Shown here: piece after piece, positions 35,950 to 44,528 of the stretch
Position numbering within the stretch: position 1 is the first letter of the stretch
Layout of the letters: every line of letters begins with the position of its first letter
NCBI GenBank assembly: GCA_934096735.1
Contig: CAKOMS010000005.1
Location: forward strand, 1 to 55,770
DNA: 55,770 nt
From: an uncultured Bacilli bacterium
GTDB lineage: Bacteria; Bacillota_I; Bacilli_A; RF39; UBA660
Direction of reading: 5' to 3'
Translations under genes and position numbers: made by a program
The notes under the pieces: model-generated
Databases searched by the model: none
The model's input: only the letters and a program-made list of their open reading frames with translations
What the model was told of the DNA's origin: nothing

Positions 35950-36899
35950 ATGTAATAGTATCAAATAAATACCAAACATTATTAGGTAGTTTAAATATCG
36001 ATGTAATCAAAACAATAAATGGAGAATTTACTGTTCAAGACTTAGTTAATCAATTTAGTAATTTCTTTTTCAATAAAATTATTATTGATGTAACTGCCAT
36101 TAGAAACTATGAAGATGTTAATGTAATGCGTGAATTATCAATGAATTTTGAAATGAATAAAATTATTCTTTTATTAGATGATTCACCAAGAGTTAATTCG
36201 TCAAATTATCTATCTAGTTTAGTCTCTGCAGGTATTTACAATTTTACAAGAAGTGTTGATGCAATTCCATTTTTAATAGAACATCCAAATTCTTATAAAG
36301 ATGTTGCTAGTTATCAAAACTTTAATAATAGCGGTCCAAATGAAAGAATTAATATGGCTGTAAATGAAAATTATGGTTCAATTGGACAAAGAATAATAGG
36401 ATTTAAAAATGTAACTGAACATGCTGGAGCTACAACACTTATATATATGTTAAAAAGAGCTTTAGAAGATGATTATAGTGTTAAAGCATTAGAAGTTAAT
36501 AATAATGATTTTGAATATTTTAATGATCCATCTTTAGAATCAGCAGATTTTATGAATACTTCATTTAAAATTTCTAATAATAGTGATAAAGAAGTTATAT
36601 TAGTAGATTTAAATGATGGAGAAGAGAGTATTTGTAATGAAATAATTTATCTAATAGAGCCTGGTATAATAAAGTTAAATAAATTAATTAGAACAGACAG
36701 AAGAATATTTGATAAATTAAGAGGAAAGAAAATCGTTTTAAATAAAAGTGTATTAAATAACGAAGATATATCAGATTTTGAATATGAATCAGGTAGTCAA
36801 GTATTTTTTAATATACCACCCCTTGATGAAAAGTTAAATCATAATGTTAAAATAAATGAATTTTTAGTAGCATTAGGATTTTCAAGATTAAACCGATAA
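35946..36899 (+). CDS. TadZ/CpaE-like ParA-superfamily protein without canonical Walker A
   Basis: 317 residues. An N-terminal receiver-like alpha/beta domain (about 1-110) has no clear phospho-acceptor set. A MinD/ParA-like domain (about 140-315) carries GFKNVTEHAGATTLIYMLKR in place of the GKGGxGKT loop. TadZ/CpaE proteins position the pilus at the pole or septum. Loss of the Lys suggests weak or absent ATP hydrolysis. It closes the pilin operon. Confidence 0.72.
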   Translation: MNVIVSNKYQTLLGSLNIDVIKTINGEFTVQDLVNQFSNFFFNKIIIDVTAIRNYEDVNVMRELSMNFEMNKIILLLDDSPRVNSSNYLSSLVSAGIYNFTRSVDAIPFLIEHPNSYKDVASYQNFNNSGPNERINMAVNENYGSIGQRIIGFKNVTEHAGATTLIYMLKRALEDDYSVKALEVNNNDFEYFNDPSLESADFMNTSFKISNNSDKEVILVDLNDGEESICNEIIYLIEPGIIKLNKLIRTDRRIFDKLRGKKIVLNKSVLNNEDISDFEYESGSQVFFNIPPLDEKLNHNVKINEFLVALGFSRLNR

Positions 36900-36922
36900 A
36901 TGCTTGCACTAAGCATTTTTTC
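36898..36922 (+). terminator. Terminator of the pilin operon
   Basis: AAATGCTT (36898-36905) pairs with AAGCATTT (36911-36918), followed by Ts. Confidence 0.88.
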
Positions 36923-36964
36923 TTTAAAAATTTACACATTTATATATAATAAATAGTAAATTTC

Positions 36965-36993
36965 TTGACATTGACTTATCTTTTAGTTAAAAT
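36965..36993 (+). promoter_or_regulatory. Promoter of first VirB2-like gene
   Basis: TTGACA (36965-36970), 17-bp spacer, TAAAAT (36988-36993): one of the strongest promoters in the window. AGAAGGAAGG lies before the ATG. Confidence 0.85.
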
Positions 36994-37020
36994 TTATTTA
37001 AGAGAAGGAAGGTTTTTATT

Positions 37021-37395
37021 ATGTTATTATTAGACGCTGATTTAGGGTTTTGTGCTAATACTGCTAATATTTGGCAAGTAGTTGGTTACTTAGTATTAAT
37101 TATTAAAATTGTAATTCCTCTATTATTAATAGTACTAGGAATGGTAGATTTAGGAAAGGCTGTTGTATCTAGCGACGATAAAGCTATTAGTAAAGCAGTA
37201 AGCTCTTTAATTAGAAGATTTATTGCAGCAGTTGTAGTATTCTTTGTTCCTACAATAGTTAATGCATTATTTAGTGCAGTTGGTGTTATAAGTAAAGATA
37301 ATGCTGATTACATGAAATGCGTTGAATGCGTAACAAATGCAACAAGCAGTGCTTGTGAAGGTTATGCATCATCAGCAGTTGGTGCAATTCAATAA
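37021..37395 (+). CDS. VirB2/Mbov_0395-like T4SS pilin-like protein
   Basis: 124 residues: a short N-terminal segment, then two hydrophobic helices (about 20-42 and 64-88) joined by a basic loop, VDLGKAVVSSDDKAISKAVS followed by SLIRRF, and a Cys-containing tail. This is the signature of pilin-like conjugal transfer proteins of Mollicute and Bacillota integrative elements. It has its own strong promoter and terminator, as expected for a high-copy structural subunit. Two further copies of this domain follow. Confidence 0.78.
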   Translation: MLLLDADLGFCANTANIWQVVGYLVLIIKIVIPLLLIVLGMVDLGKAVVSSDDKAISKAVSSLIRRFIAAVVVFFVPTIVNALFSAVGVISKDNADYMKCVECVTNATSSACEGYASSAVGAIQ

Positions 37396-37414
37396 TTAAA
37401 ATAGCTTAATAAAA

Positions 37415-37447
37415 GAATCACTTTCAAAAAGATTGTGATTTTTTTTA
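37415..37447 (+). terminator. Terminator after first VirB2-like gene
   Basis: AATCAC (37416-37421) pairs with GTGATT (37435-37440) in an A-run/T-run context. Its right arm overlaps the -35 of the next promoter. Confidence 0.75.
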
Positions 37448-37462
37448 TTTGTGTGATATAAT
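37433..37462 (+). promoter_or_regulatory. Promoter of second VirB2-like gene
   Basis: TTGTGA (37433-37438), 18-bp spacer, extended -10 TGATATAAT ending at 37462. It is nested in the preceding terminator. Confidence 0.65.
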
Positions 37463-37482
37463 TTTTCTAGGAGTGAATTTAA

Positions 37483-37926
37483 ATGAAAAAAAATAATTTA
37501 ATTCTATTTACTATACTTATTTTAATTAGTTTTTTAGTTTTACCAGAAGTAGTATTTGCAGAAGGAAATTTTGATCCAAATGTTTGTAATAATCCAGGAG
37601 TAACAAATGCAGTTAGTATTTTAGGAAAATTTTTATATGTATTAAAAATAGTAGTACCAATGATTATAATAGTACTAGGAATGGTAGACTTTGGAAAAGC
37701 TACTTTATCAAGTGATGAAGCTGCAATAAAAAAAGCAACAGGTTCCTTAGTAAGAAGAGTTATAGCAGGTTTTATAATATTTTTTATACCAACAATAGTA
37801 ATTGCAATAATAAATGCAGTGGATTCAGGTAGAAATGGAATTAATAGCGATATACTAGATAATAACAATGCATCTTTTGGACAATGTACTAAATGTTTAT
37901 TTGATCCATTCAATAGTTGTAAATAG
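37483..37926 (+). CDS. VirB2/Mbov_0395-like T4SS pilin-like protein with signal peptide
   Basis: 147 residues. A cleavable signal (about 1-26, ending VFA) is followed by the same two-helix module as its neighbour: VDFGKATLSSDEAAIKKATG near 72, then SLVRRVIAGFIIFFIPTIV, and a tail with paired Cys (CTKC). The two proteins look like paralogous subunits, one with and one without a signal sequence. Monocistronic. Confidence 0.78.
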   Translation: MKKNNLILFTILILISFLVLPEVVFAEGNFDPNVCNNPGVTNAVSILGKFLYVLKIVVPMIIIVLGMVDFGKATLSSDEAAIKKATGSLVRRVIAGFIIFFIPTIVIAIINAVDSGRNGINSDILDNNNASFGQCTKCLFDPFNSCK

Positions 37927-37947
37927 CAGTAATTGCTATTTTTTTTA
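37921..37947 (+). terminator. Terminator after second VirB2-like gene
   Basis: AAATAGCA (37921-37928) pairs with TGCTATTT (37934-37941), then a T-run. The stop codon is inside the first arm. Confidence 0.88.
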
Positions 37948-38218
37948 ATATTATTACGTTATAAATAGAATGTATTTTAATGCAATGTAAAAAAGTAAAG
38001 TATTGAATTTGGTAATATAACAAAATGTTTAGAAATAATGATTGAACAATTTGAATTAGTAAAAGTTTAGCAAAAATAAAAAAAGAATTTAAATAATCAT
38101 ATAAAACTAACTCATAAAACAGTATTTAGCCAAAATATTTCATAAAAAAATAATAAAATTGATAGTTTTTCAAGAATATATATGTTAAAATATATTCAAG
38201 TATGTATGGAGTGATTTT
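37948..38218. other. Gene-poor spacer inside the T4SS locus
   Basis: About 270 nt without a supported gene. A frame near 38009-38070 could be a decayed coding remnant but has no start or relatives I recognise. TGTTAAAAT near 38184 may be an extended -10 for the next gene, whose ribosome site is TGGAGTG. Confidence 0.4.
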
Positions 38219-39478
38219 ATGAAAAAAAATATCTTTAAAATATTGCTTTTTGTAGTTATGTTTTTTTCGTTTCAAATAAATGCTAGTGCAACTATTAATA
38301 AGTGTGTCAGTGAAGGCACATGTATGATTATTTGTTCATGGGAAAATACTTATGAATATAATGTAAACAAAGATACAAAAACTCACGATATTTATCTATA
38401 TTATCATTATAATGGAACATGGGAGTATGAGTGGGAAATTCCTCATAACCCATACACAGCAAGTCAAAAATCAGCAGGTGCTATACCTACAAAACATATA
38501 TTTTACGCAAATGAAACGGCTATGAAAAATGGTTTATTAAATTCAGGAAATTGTCCAAGTAAAGCTTATGTTGATGTAAGTGGAATGGGAATATCTGAAG
38601 AATTATGTTTGGATAATGGTGAAGTTGATGGAAACGGCAAAACATATTGTCATAGAGCAAGTAATATGGGAACTTCTTTTAAAGGAACATCAAAAGCATC
38701 ATCTAATTGGCAAAATATGATTAATGTTTTTTATTCAACTTATGTAGTAAAAAAAGCCCAAAATGTTACATGTGCAGATTACACTAAAGATTCTCAAGAA
38801 TATGGTTCATATAGAATTAATGAAGATAAAGTAATAGCAGATCAAAATCAACTAAAAGATGATTTTATCCAAAAAAAATTAAATAACAATTCTAGTTCTC
38901 AATTGAAAGATTCATTACCATCATTTGTAAATAATAGTTTAAATAAAATGGCAAACGATTATAAAAATCTTGTTAGTCAAAAGTTAAAATCTTGTGTTAC
39001 TGAAATGGATCAAAAAGCAAAAGATAATTTAAGTAGCGAAGATTATAATAGATATAAAGATTTAGTAGAACAGGATAATGTATTAGAAAAAGCGGATGAA
39101 ATATTAGATGAGACCTATGACAAAATTATGAGCGGATATGACCCTTTTAATAAAATAGATAATAATATTTCAGCTACTGATTGTACGTCTTTATTAGGAG
39201 ACCCTTCAACTGATGGAACACCAGCATTTTATCTTAATGTTGCATTCAATGTTATAAAGTATATTGCAATAATAGTTTTAATAATTTTTTCAGTGATGGA
39301 TTTTTTATCTGCTACTGCATCACAAGATAATGATGCGTTAAAAAAAGCAACTACTAAAGCAATTAAGAGACTTATTTATTGTGTAATTATATTTGTTCTA
39401 CCTTATTTATTAAACTGGTTATTAACATTTATAAATGATCAAGCAATGAGTACCTGTGGTATAGGTACAAAAGGCTAG
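38219..39478 (+). CDS. Exported protein with C-terminal VirB2-like membrane domain
   Basis: 419 residues. A signal peptide (about 1-23), then a Cys-containing ectodomain (about 30-180), then a charged helical region (about 200-310), and finally two membrane helices (about 342-405) around the motif VMDFLSATASQDNDALKKAT. That last module is the same as in the two preceding VirB2-like proteins. The fusion joins an exposed domain to the channel- or pilus-type membrane module. It begins the main T4SS operon, 38219-44400. Confidence 0.75.
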   Translation: MKKNIFKILLFVVMFFSFQINASATINKCVSEGTCMIICSWENTYEYNVNKDTKTHDIYLYYHYNGTWEYEWEIPHNPYTASQKSAGAIPTKHIFYANETAMKNGLLNSGNCPSKAYVDVSGMGISEELCLDNGEVDGNGKTYCHRASNMGTSFKGTSKASSNWQNMINVFYSTYVVKKAQNVTCADYTKDSQEYGSYRINEDKVIADQNQLKDDFIQKKLNNNSSSQLKDSLPSFVNNSLNKMANDYKNLVSQKLKSCVTEMDQKAKDNLSSEDYNRYKDLVEQDNVLEKADEILDETYDKIMSGYDPFNKIDNNISATDCTSLLGDPSTDGTPAFYLNVAFNVIKYIAIIVLIIFSVMDFLSATASQDNDALKKATTKAIKRLIYCVIIFVLPYLLNWLLTFINDQAMSTCGIGTKG

Positions 39479-39491
39479 GAGGGGTGGTAAC

Positions 39492-41735
39492 ATGATATTT
39501 TTAAATATTATAGAAAGTGCATTTGCTAAATTAGGAATTTGGATAATAACTGGAATTTATCATGTGATAGCATTAATATTTCAATTATTTCTAATTTTAT
39601 CAACCGGTACAATAGTCGATTCAAGCACTTATCAAGTGTTATTGAGTAATATATATGTTTTACTTGGTGTATTCCTATTATTTTTTGTAGCATTTGCTTT
39701 TTTAAAAGGAATGATAGATGCTGACGATAAGAAAACAACAGAATCTACGAAAAAAACAATAATTAATTTTGTAACTTCATTTGTAATGATAGCACTTCTA
39801 CCAACAGTATTTGCATTTTTGTTTGATTTACAAACATCAATTATTACACGTCAAAATACTATTGGAAAGTTATTTGGTTATGGATCAAGTTCAGAAGGAA
39901 CTACTACTGTTTCTGTACCAGAAGAAATCAAAGTTGGTTCTTATCAAATGGTAAATAGTGTAATGAATGCATTTTTGTATGTAAATCCAGATGAAAATTC
40001 AGACATATCTTCATGTGCAAATGTTCAAACATCAAGTGATTTACATAATTGTGAAGCAAATGTATGTTCATCAGATAAAATGAATTTTGTTAATTTTGAT
40101 GCAGAAGATTCATGTGGTGAAAATAAGCATAGTTTTAATAACACAATAGCATATGTAAATCAAACTGGCAAATTTTCATCTTATAGAATTTTTGGCGAAG
40201 AAATTGCAGATGGAAAAGTTGAATTTAATTTTATATTAGCCTTGATTGGTGGAATTATAGTTGGATATGTTGCATTTTCATTCTGCTTTGATATGGCTTT
40301 AAGAATGGTAAAACTTGCATATTACCAAATTATTGCACCAATTCCAATATTTATGCGAATAATGCCAAATAGTAATATGAGTGGTACATTTAATACTTGG
40401 ACAAAAAAGACTTTGTCATGTTATTTTGAGGTTTTTGTGAGAGTATTGGTCTTCTATTTTGCAATATATTTAGTAAATAGTATGATGGATTCATCATTAA
40501 TGGCTAATATTACAGACATGGCAGGATGGTTTATGGCTTTACTTGCAAAAGCATTTATAATTATGGGAATCGTAATGTTTATGAAACAAGCACCTAAATT
40601 AATATCAGAAATTACTGGAATAGATTCAGGAAGTATGAAGTTAGGTGTTAAAGATAAATTAAAAGAAGGTGGGTTCTTTGCTGCAGGAGCTGCAGTTGGA
40701 GCAGGAGCAACAGCTCTTACAAGAAATGCAATTAATGCTGGAAAAGCATTTCATAAAGGTATGGGTAAAAAAGAGGCATTAAAAACTACTGGAAAATTGT
40801 TGGCTTCAACTTTTGCTGGAGGTTTATCAGGAACTGCAAGAGGACTTAAAGCTGGAACTAAAGCTGGCAGTTTTAAAGAAATGAAACAATCTGCAGGAAG
40901 TGGTGCTTCAGCAGCAGTTGATGCTAGAGATAAAAGAGCTTCTTATAAAGCTAGTCACGGAGGAACAGTTCGCGGAGTTATTAAAGGACATGTGTCTGAT
41001 TATGGCAGAAGCATAAAAGACTGGGCTCAAATTGAATCAAGTGATGGTTTAGTAGATTACTATGCTAAAGCTGCACAATCAACAAGTTCATTTAATGACA
41101 TGAGTGAAGCAACATATAAAAAGAAGCAAGAATATATTGAACAAAGTGCTAAAGTTAAGGCATTAAAAGCAAAAAATGGTATTAATATTGAAGAGAGAAA
41201 TAAACTTACAGCTAGAGATGCAGAACTAAGAACACAACTTTCAACAGCTACCGGTAAGGAACGTGCCAAAATAAATGAAGAATTAAAAAGAGTACAAGCT
41301 CGTCAAAATCAAATAGCATTGGAAATTGGAGAATATGAACTTCAAGATAGAATACTAAAAGATATGCAAAAAGATATGGCTAACAAAAAGAAGACTACTA
41401 TTGCATTAGCAGCTACAAAACTTGCGATGGATCAAAAGGTAAATTATTCTAATGATTCAGCCTTAACATCTGCATATGAAAAAGCTATTTTAGATAGTTA
41501 CAAAATAAAGAATTTACAAGAGGTAAGAACACTTAGTGAAAATGATCAAAAAATAGTAGGAGCTTTATTAAATGGTCAACAAATTGATGATGCATGGATT
41601 GATCAAAGTAACATCATACAATTACAAGATGTGCTTGATAATGCAAATATCGGAAGACAAAATATCAAAGCTAGAAAAGAAAGAGAAAGAGTTGAGCAGG
41701 TTGGTAACCGTCCTCAATCTAAAGATGGTAAATAA
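39492..41735 (+). CDS. VirB6/TrbL-like T4SS transmembrane protein (Mbov_0396-like)
   Basis: 747 residues. About six membrane helices lie within the first 370 residues, with a Cys-bearing loop (about 170-210) and the typical MVKLAYYQIIAPIPIFMRI stretch near 273. The C-terminal half is soluble: a Gly/Ala/Lys-rich part (about 395-480), then long charged coiled coil. This layout matches VirB6-like proteins of Gram-positive conjugative elements, which form the inner part of the channel. A strong GGAGGGG site precedes the ATG. Confidence 0.85.
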   Translation: MIFLNIIESAFAKLGIWIITGIYHVIALIFQLFLILSTGTIVDSSTYQVLLSNIYVLLGVFLLFFVAFAFLKGMIDADDKKTTESTKKTIINFVTSFVMIALLPTVFAFLFDLQTSIITRQNTIGKLFGYGSSSEGTTTVSVPEEIKVGSYQMVNSVMNAFLYVNPDENSDISSCANVQTSSDLHNCEANVCSSDKMNFVNFDAEDSCGENKHSFNNTIAYVNQTGKFSSYRIFGEEIADGKVEFNFILALIGGIIVGYVAFSFCFDMALRMVKLAYYQIIAPIPIFMRIMPNSNMSGTFNTWTKKTLSCYFEVFVRVLVFYFAIYLVNSMMDSSLMANITDMAGWFMALLAKAFIIMGIVMFMKQAPKLISEITGIDSGSMKLGVKDKLKEGGFFAAGAAVGAGATALTRNAINAGKAFHKGMGKKEALKTTGKLLASTFAGGLSGTARGLKAGTKAGSFKEMKQSAGSGASAAVDARDKRASYKASHGGTVRGVIKGHVSDYGRSIKDWAQIESSDGLVDYYAKAAQSTSSFNDMSEATYKKKQEYIEQSAKVKALKAKNGINIEERNKLTARDAELRTQLSTATGKERAKINEELKRVQARQNQIALEIGEYELQDRILKDMQKDMANKKKTTIALAATKLAMDQKVNYSNDSALTSAYEKAILDSYKIKNLQEVRTLSENDQKIVGALLNGQQIDDAWIDQSNIIQLQDVLDNANIGRQNIKARKERERVEQVGNRPQSKDGK

Positions 41736-41757
41736 AATATAAAGGAGGAATAAGAAG

Positions 41758-42087
41758 GTGCAAGGAAATTATTTAATACCAGCAAATACTAAAAAATCTC
41801 AATATATACTAGGATTTTTCACTCCAACAGATTTAATATTATTTGCTACTGGTTGTGTTATATCATTTGCTTTACTATTATTAATACCAGATATTAGTCT
41901 TGGATTATTAATACTAATAATGATGCCGGCATTAATAGGAACTTTCCTAGTAATGCCAGTACCTCATTATCATAATGTATTGCAACTGTTAACAAATATT
42001 TTTAACTTCTACTCAAATAGAAGACAATACTACTGGAAAGGATGGTGTATATATGAAGGATTCGACACAAGCGACAATAGGAAGTAA
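41758..42087 (+). CDS. PrgI family protein (VirB3-like)
   Basis: 109 residues with a GTG start, supported by AAAGGAGG 9 nt upstream. The N-terminal YLIPANTKKSQYILGFFTPT is the PrgI hallmark. Two close membrane helices follow (about 28-70), then a basic cytoplasmic end. PrgI/VirB3 proteins dock the VirB4 ATPase to the channel, and the VirB4 parts are encoded directly downstream; the 3' end overlaps the next gene by 35 nt. Confidence 0.88.
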   Translation: MQGNYLIPANTKKSQYILGFFTPTDLILFATGCVISFALLLLIPDISLGLLILIMMPALIGTFLVMPVPHYHNVLQLLTNIFNFYSNRRQYYWKGWCIYEGFDTSDNRK

Positions 42088-42616
42088 ATATACTGACTCA
42101 TGGTTACCAGTCAAACAAATAATGAATGGAATGATCCAACTTGAAAGTGGTTACTATGTTACTGGAGTAAAAGTACAACCAAAAAACATTTTTATACTAG
42201 ATCAACAATCACAAGATGCAATGATGTATAATTTAAGAAATTTTTATAATACAATTGATTATGAATTTTGGTTAATTATTGCAGATAGACCAGTTGATAT
42301 CAATTTATATTTAGCTGAACTTCAAAAAATGTACAATGAAGAAACTAATAATGATATCAGAAAAATAATATTACAAGACATTAATAAAGCTAATAGTTTT
42401 ATGAGTGCTGAATATAATGTTGTTGATACTGAATATTATTTAATATTCCAAGAAAGAAAATTAGAAATATTACAAAAGAAACTTCATAATATGATAAGTG
42501 GTTTAGCAGGATGTGGATTACAGTCTAGTCAAACATCAAATGCCGATTTAAGAATGGTTTTAGATAATCTATTAAATGGCGGTGAACAAATTAATTTTGG
42601 GACGGTGATGAGTTAA
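42053..42616 (+). CDS. VirB4 N-terminal half / TraC-like protein
   Basis: 187 residues, no membrane segment. It corresponds to the region that begins TrsE/VirB4-type ATPases (LPVKQIMNGMIQLESGYYVT). Together with the next protein it would total about 780 residues, the usual VirB4 length. The gene ends in TAATG shared with the ATPase gene, so translation is coupled. A separate TraC-like gene before VirB4 is known in some lineages, so this looks like a natural split, but a single-base error cannot be excluded from one sequence. Confidence 0.78.
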   Translation: MKDSTQATIGSKYTDSWLPVKQIMNGMIQLESGYYVTGVKVQPKNIFILDQQSQDAMMYNLRNFYNTIDYEFWLIIADRPVDINLYLAELQKMYNEETNNDIRKIILQDINKANSFMSAEYNVVDTEYYLIFQERKLEILQKKLHNMISGLAGCGLQSSQTSNADLRMVLDNLLNGGEQINFGTVMS

Positions 42617-44400
42617 TGGCTTTAAAAAGTGAAATAGCACCGAAAGGAATGGAATTTAAGCCAACAGAATTTAGAATTGGAGGAAAGTATTCTACAATTA
42701 TAACTATTGTAGGATTTCCTAAAAATATTTATGTTGGGTATTTATCTGATATAACTAATATTTCAGGAGTAAAAGTTGTAGTAAAGCATATACCAATCCA
42801 ATTTAATGTTTTACAAAAAATGATTAACAAAGAAATAGCTGATTTAAAAACAAGATATCAATCAGAAAAAGATCAAACTTTACAAGAAAGAGTACGTCAA
42901 GACTATGAATCATTAGAACAATTTGTTCAAATGCTTGCAGCAACACAAGCAAGAATATTTGACTTTCAAATGCATTTAATGGTAACAGCAAATAGTAAAG
43001 AAGAACTTGAAATCAAAAAAATGGAAGTTAAGAGTTATTTAAATGCATTAGGTATGAGTGGTGTAGCGCTAATGTTTGAACAAGAAAAAGTACTAAAAAG
43101 TATTGTTCCAATATTTCCAAAACAAGATATTGAAACAAGAATAGGTACACCTATACCATCAGTTACAGTAGCTGCAATGTATCCATTTGTATTTGATAGC
43201 ATAAAAGATCCTGGTAAATCATGTTTACTTGGTGTAGATTTCTCTGGTGGAGTAGTATTATTTAATCAATTCTTATACCAAATGAAAAAAGAAAATAATA
43301 GAAATAATGCTAATATAATCTTACTTGGTACATCAGGTTCAGGTAAATCAACTGCAGCAAAATTACTACTTAGAAATCATATAAGAAATGGATATAAAAT
43401 AGTAGCAATTGATCCAGAAGGTGAACTAGGAGAAATGACTACTGCTATTGGAGGAGACTTCCTAGATTTAGGAAAAGGTGGATCATTTGGTATGATAAAT
43501 CCACTTGAAATAGTAGTAGATGCTGATGAAGAAGAAATAAAAGAAGGTCTAGGTTATACAGTATTAACAAGAACTATTCAACAATTAAAAGCTTTTATGA
43601 AATATTATTCACCAAGTATTGAAGAAGACGTTTTAGCATTATTTAGTGAAGTAGTACAAGATACATATAAAAGATTTAGAATAGATTTTGATACAGATTT
43701 TACTCAACTTAGAAGTGAAAATTTTCCAACATTTGATGATGTTTATGCAACTATAAGAGGAAGACTTTTATCAATGGTTGATGCAACTCATGAAAGAGAT
43801 GTTATGGAAAGACTTGAATTAAAAGTAAGACCATTAATAAAAGAATTAAGATATTATTTTACAGGTCATACAACTATTCAAATTAATAGTGATTTTATAG
43901 TATTTAACATAAAAGAATTAATGAATAGTGATGAAAATATTAAAAATGCTTTATTCTTTAATATATTAAAGTATGCTTGGGGATTATGTTTGGAAAAAGA
44001 TGTAAATACTGTTATGATGGTTGATGAAGCCCATGTATTATTATCAGGACATAATGAATTAGGAGCTGAATTCTTAGCACAAATTCAAAGAAGAAGTAGA
44101 AAATATAATACTGGAACAATAATAATTACTCAACAACCAACAGATTTTGCAGCACCAAACTTAATACAACACGGAAAAGCAATATTTGATAATGCTTCAT
44201 ATTACTTAATTATGAATTTAAGAAAACAAGCAGTTGATGATTTATCACAATTAATTGATTTAAATGAATCAGAAAAAGAAAGTATTAAAGTTTATCCACA
44301 AGGCCAAGGATTATTTGTTTGTGGTAACAGAAGAATGAGAATTGAAGTAATAGTTACACAAGAAGAATTAGATTCATTTGGTTCTGGTGGTGGAGCATAA
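42616..44400 (+). CDS. VirB4-type T4SS ATPase
   Basis: 594 residues. The N-terminal part starts with SEIAPKGMEFKPTEFRIGGK, which in full-length VirB4 lies inside the protein. Walker A GTSGSGKSTAAK is near 238, Walker B VMMVDEAHVLLSG near 465, and the IIITQQPTDF motif near 510. It energises T4SS assembly and transport. Ends the operon starting at 38219. Confidence 0.93.
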   Translation: MALKSEIAPKGMEFKPTEFRIGGKYSTIITIVGFPKNIYVGYLSDITNISGVKVVVKHIPIQFNVLQKMINKEIADLKTRYQSEKDQTLQERVRQDYESLEQFVQMLAATQARIFDFQMHLMVTANSKEELEIKKMEVKSYLNALGMSGVALMFEQEKVLKSIVPIFPKQDIETRIGTPIPSVTVAAMYPFVFDSIKDPGKSCLLGVDFSGGVVLFNQFLYQMKKENNRNNANIILLGTSGSGKSTAAKLLLRNHIRNGYKIVAIDPEGELGEMTTAIGGDFLDLGKGGSFGMINPLEIVVDADEEEIKEGLGYTVLTRTIQQLKAFMKYYSPSIEEDVLALFSEVVQDTYKRFRIDFDTDFTQLRSENFPTFDDVYATIRGRLLSMVDATHERDVMERLELKVRPLIKELRYYFTGHTTIQINSDFIVFNIKELMNSDENIKNALFFNILKYAWGLCLEKDVNTVMMVDEAHVLLSGHNELGAEFLAQIQRRSRKYNTGTIIITQQPTDFAAPNLIQHGKAIFDNASYYLIMNLRKQAVDDLSQLIDLNESEKESIKVYPQGQGLFVCGNRRMRIEVIVTQEELDSFGSGGGA

Positions 44401-44404
44401 TAAT

Positions 44405-44431
44405 TAGCAAAGCAGTCACTTTGCTTTTTTT
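44405..44431 (+). terminator. Terminator after virB4
   Basis: GCAAAG (44407-44412) pairs with CTTTGC (44419-44424), followed by seven Ts. Confidence 0.9.
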
Positions 44432-44497
44432 GTTATAAAATAACATTTTATTTAGGTTTATTTTTTCTATGTTCTTCTTTTAAATAAAGTTAAAATA

Positions 44498-44506
44498 TGC
44501 TAAAAT
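44498..44506 (+). promoter_or_regulatory. Extended -10 promoter before the wall hydrolase gene
   Basis: TGCTAAAAT with a weak -35. An AGGTGG site lies before ATG 44529. Confidence 0.5.
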
Positions 44507-44528
44507 ATTCCTAGTAGGTGGTATCTAA

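Noticed and set aside
37479..37913. Minus-strand open frame of 144 codons
   Set aside because: Exact antisense of the second VirB2-like gene, which has a promoter, ribosome site, signal peptide and family motif.
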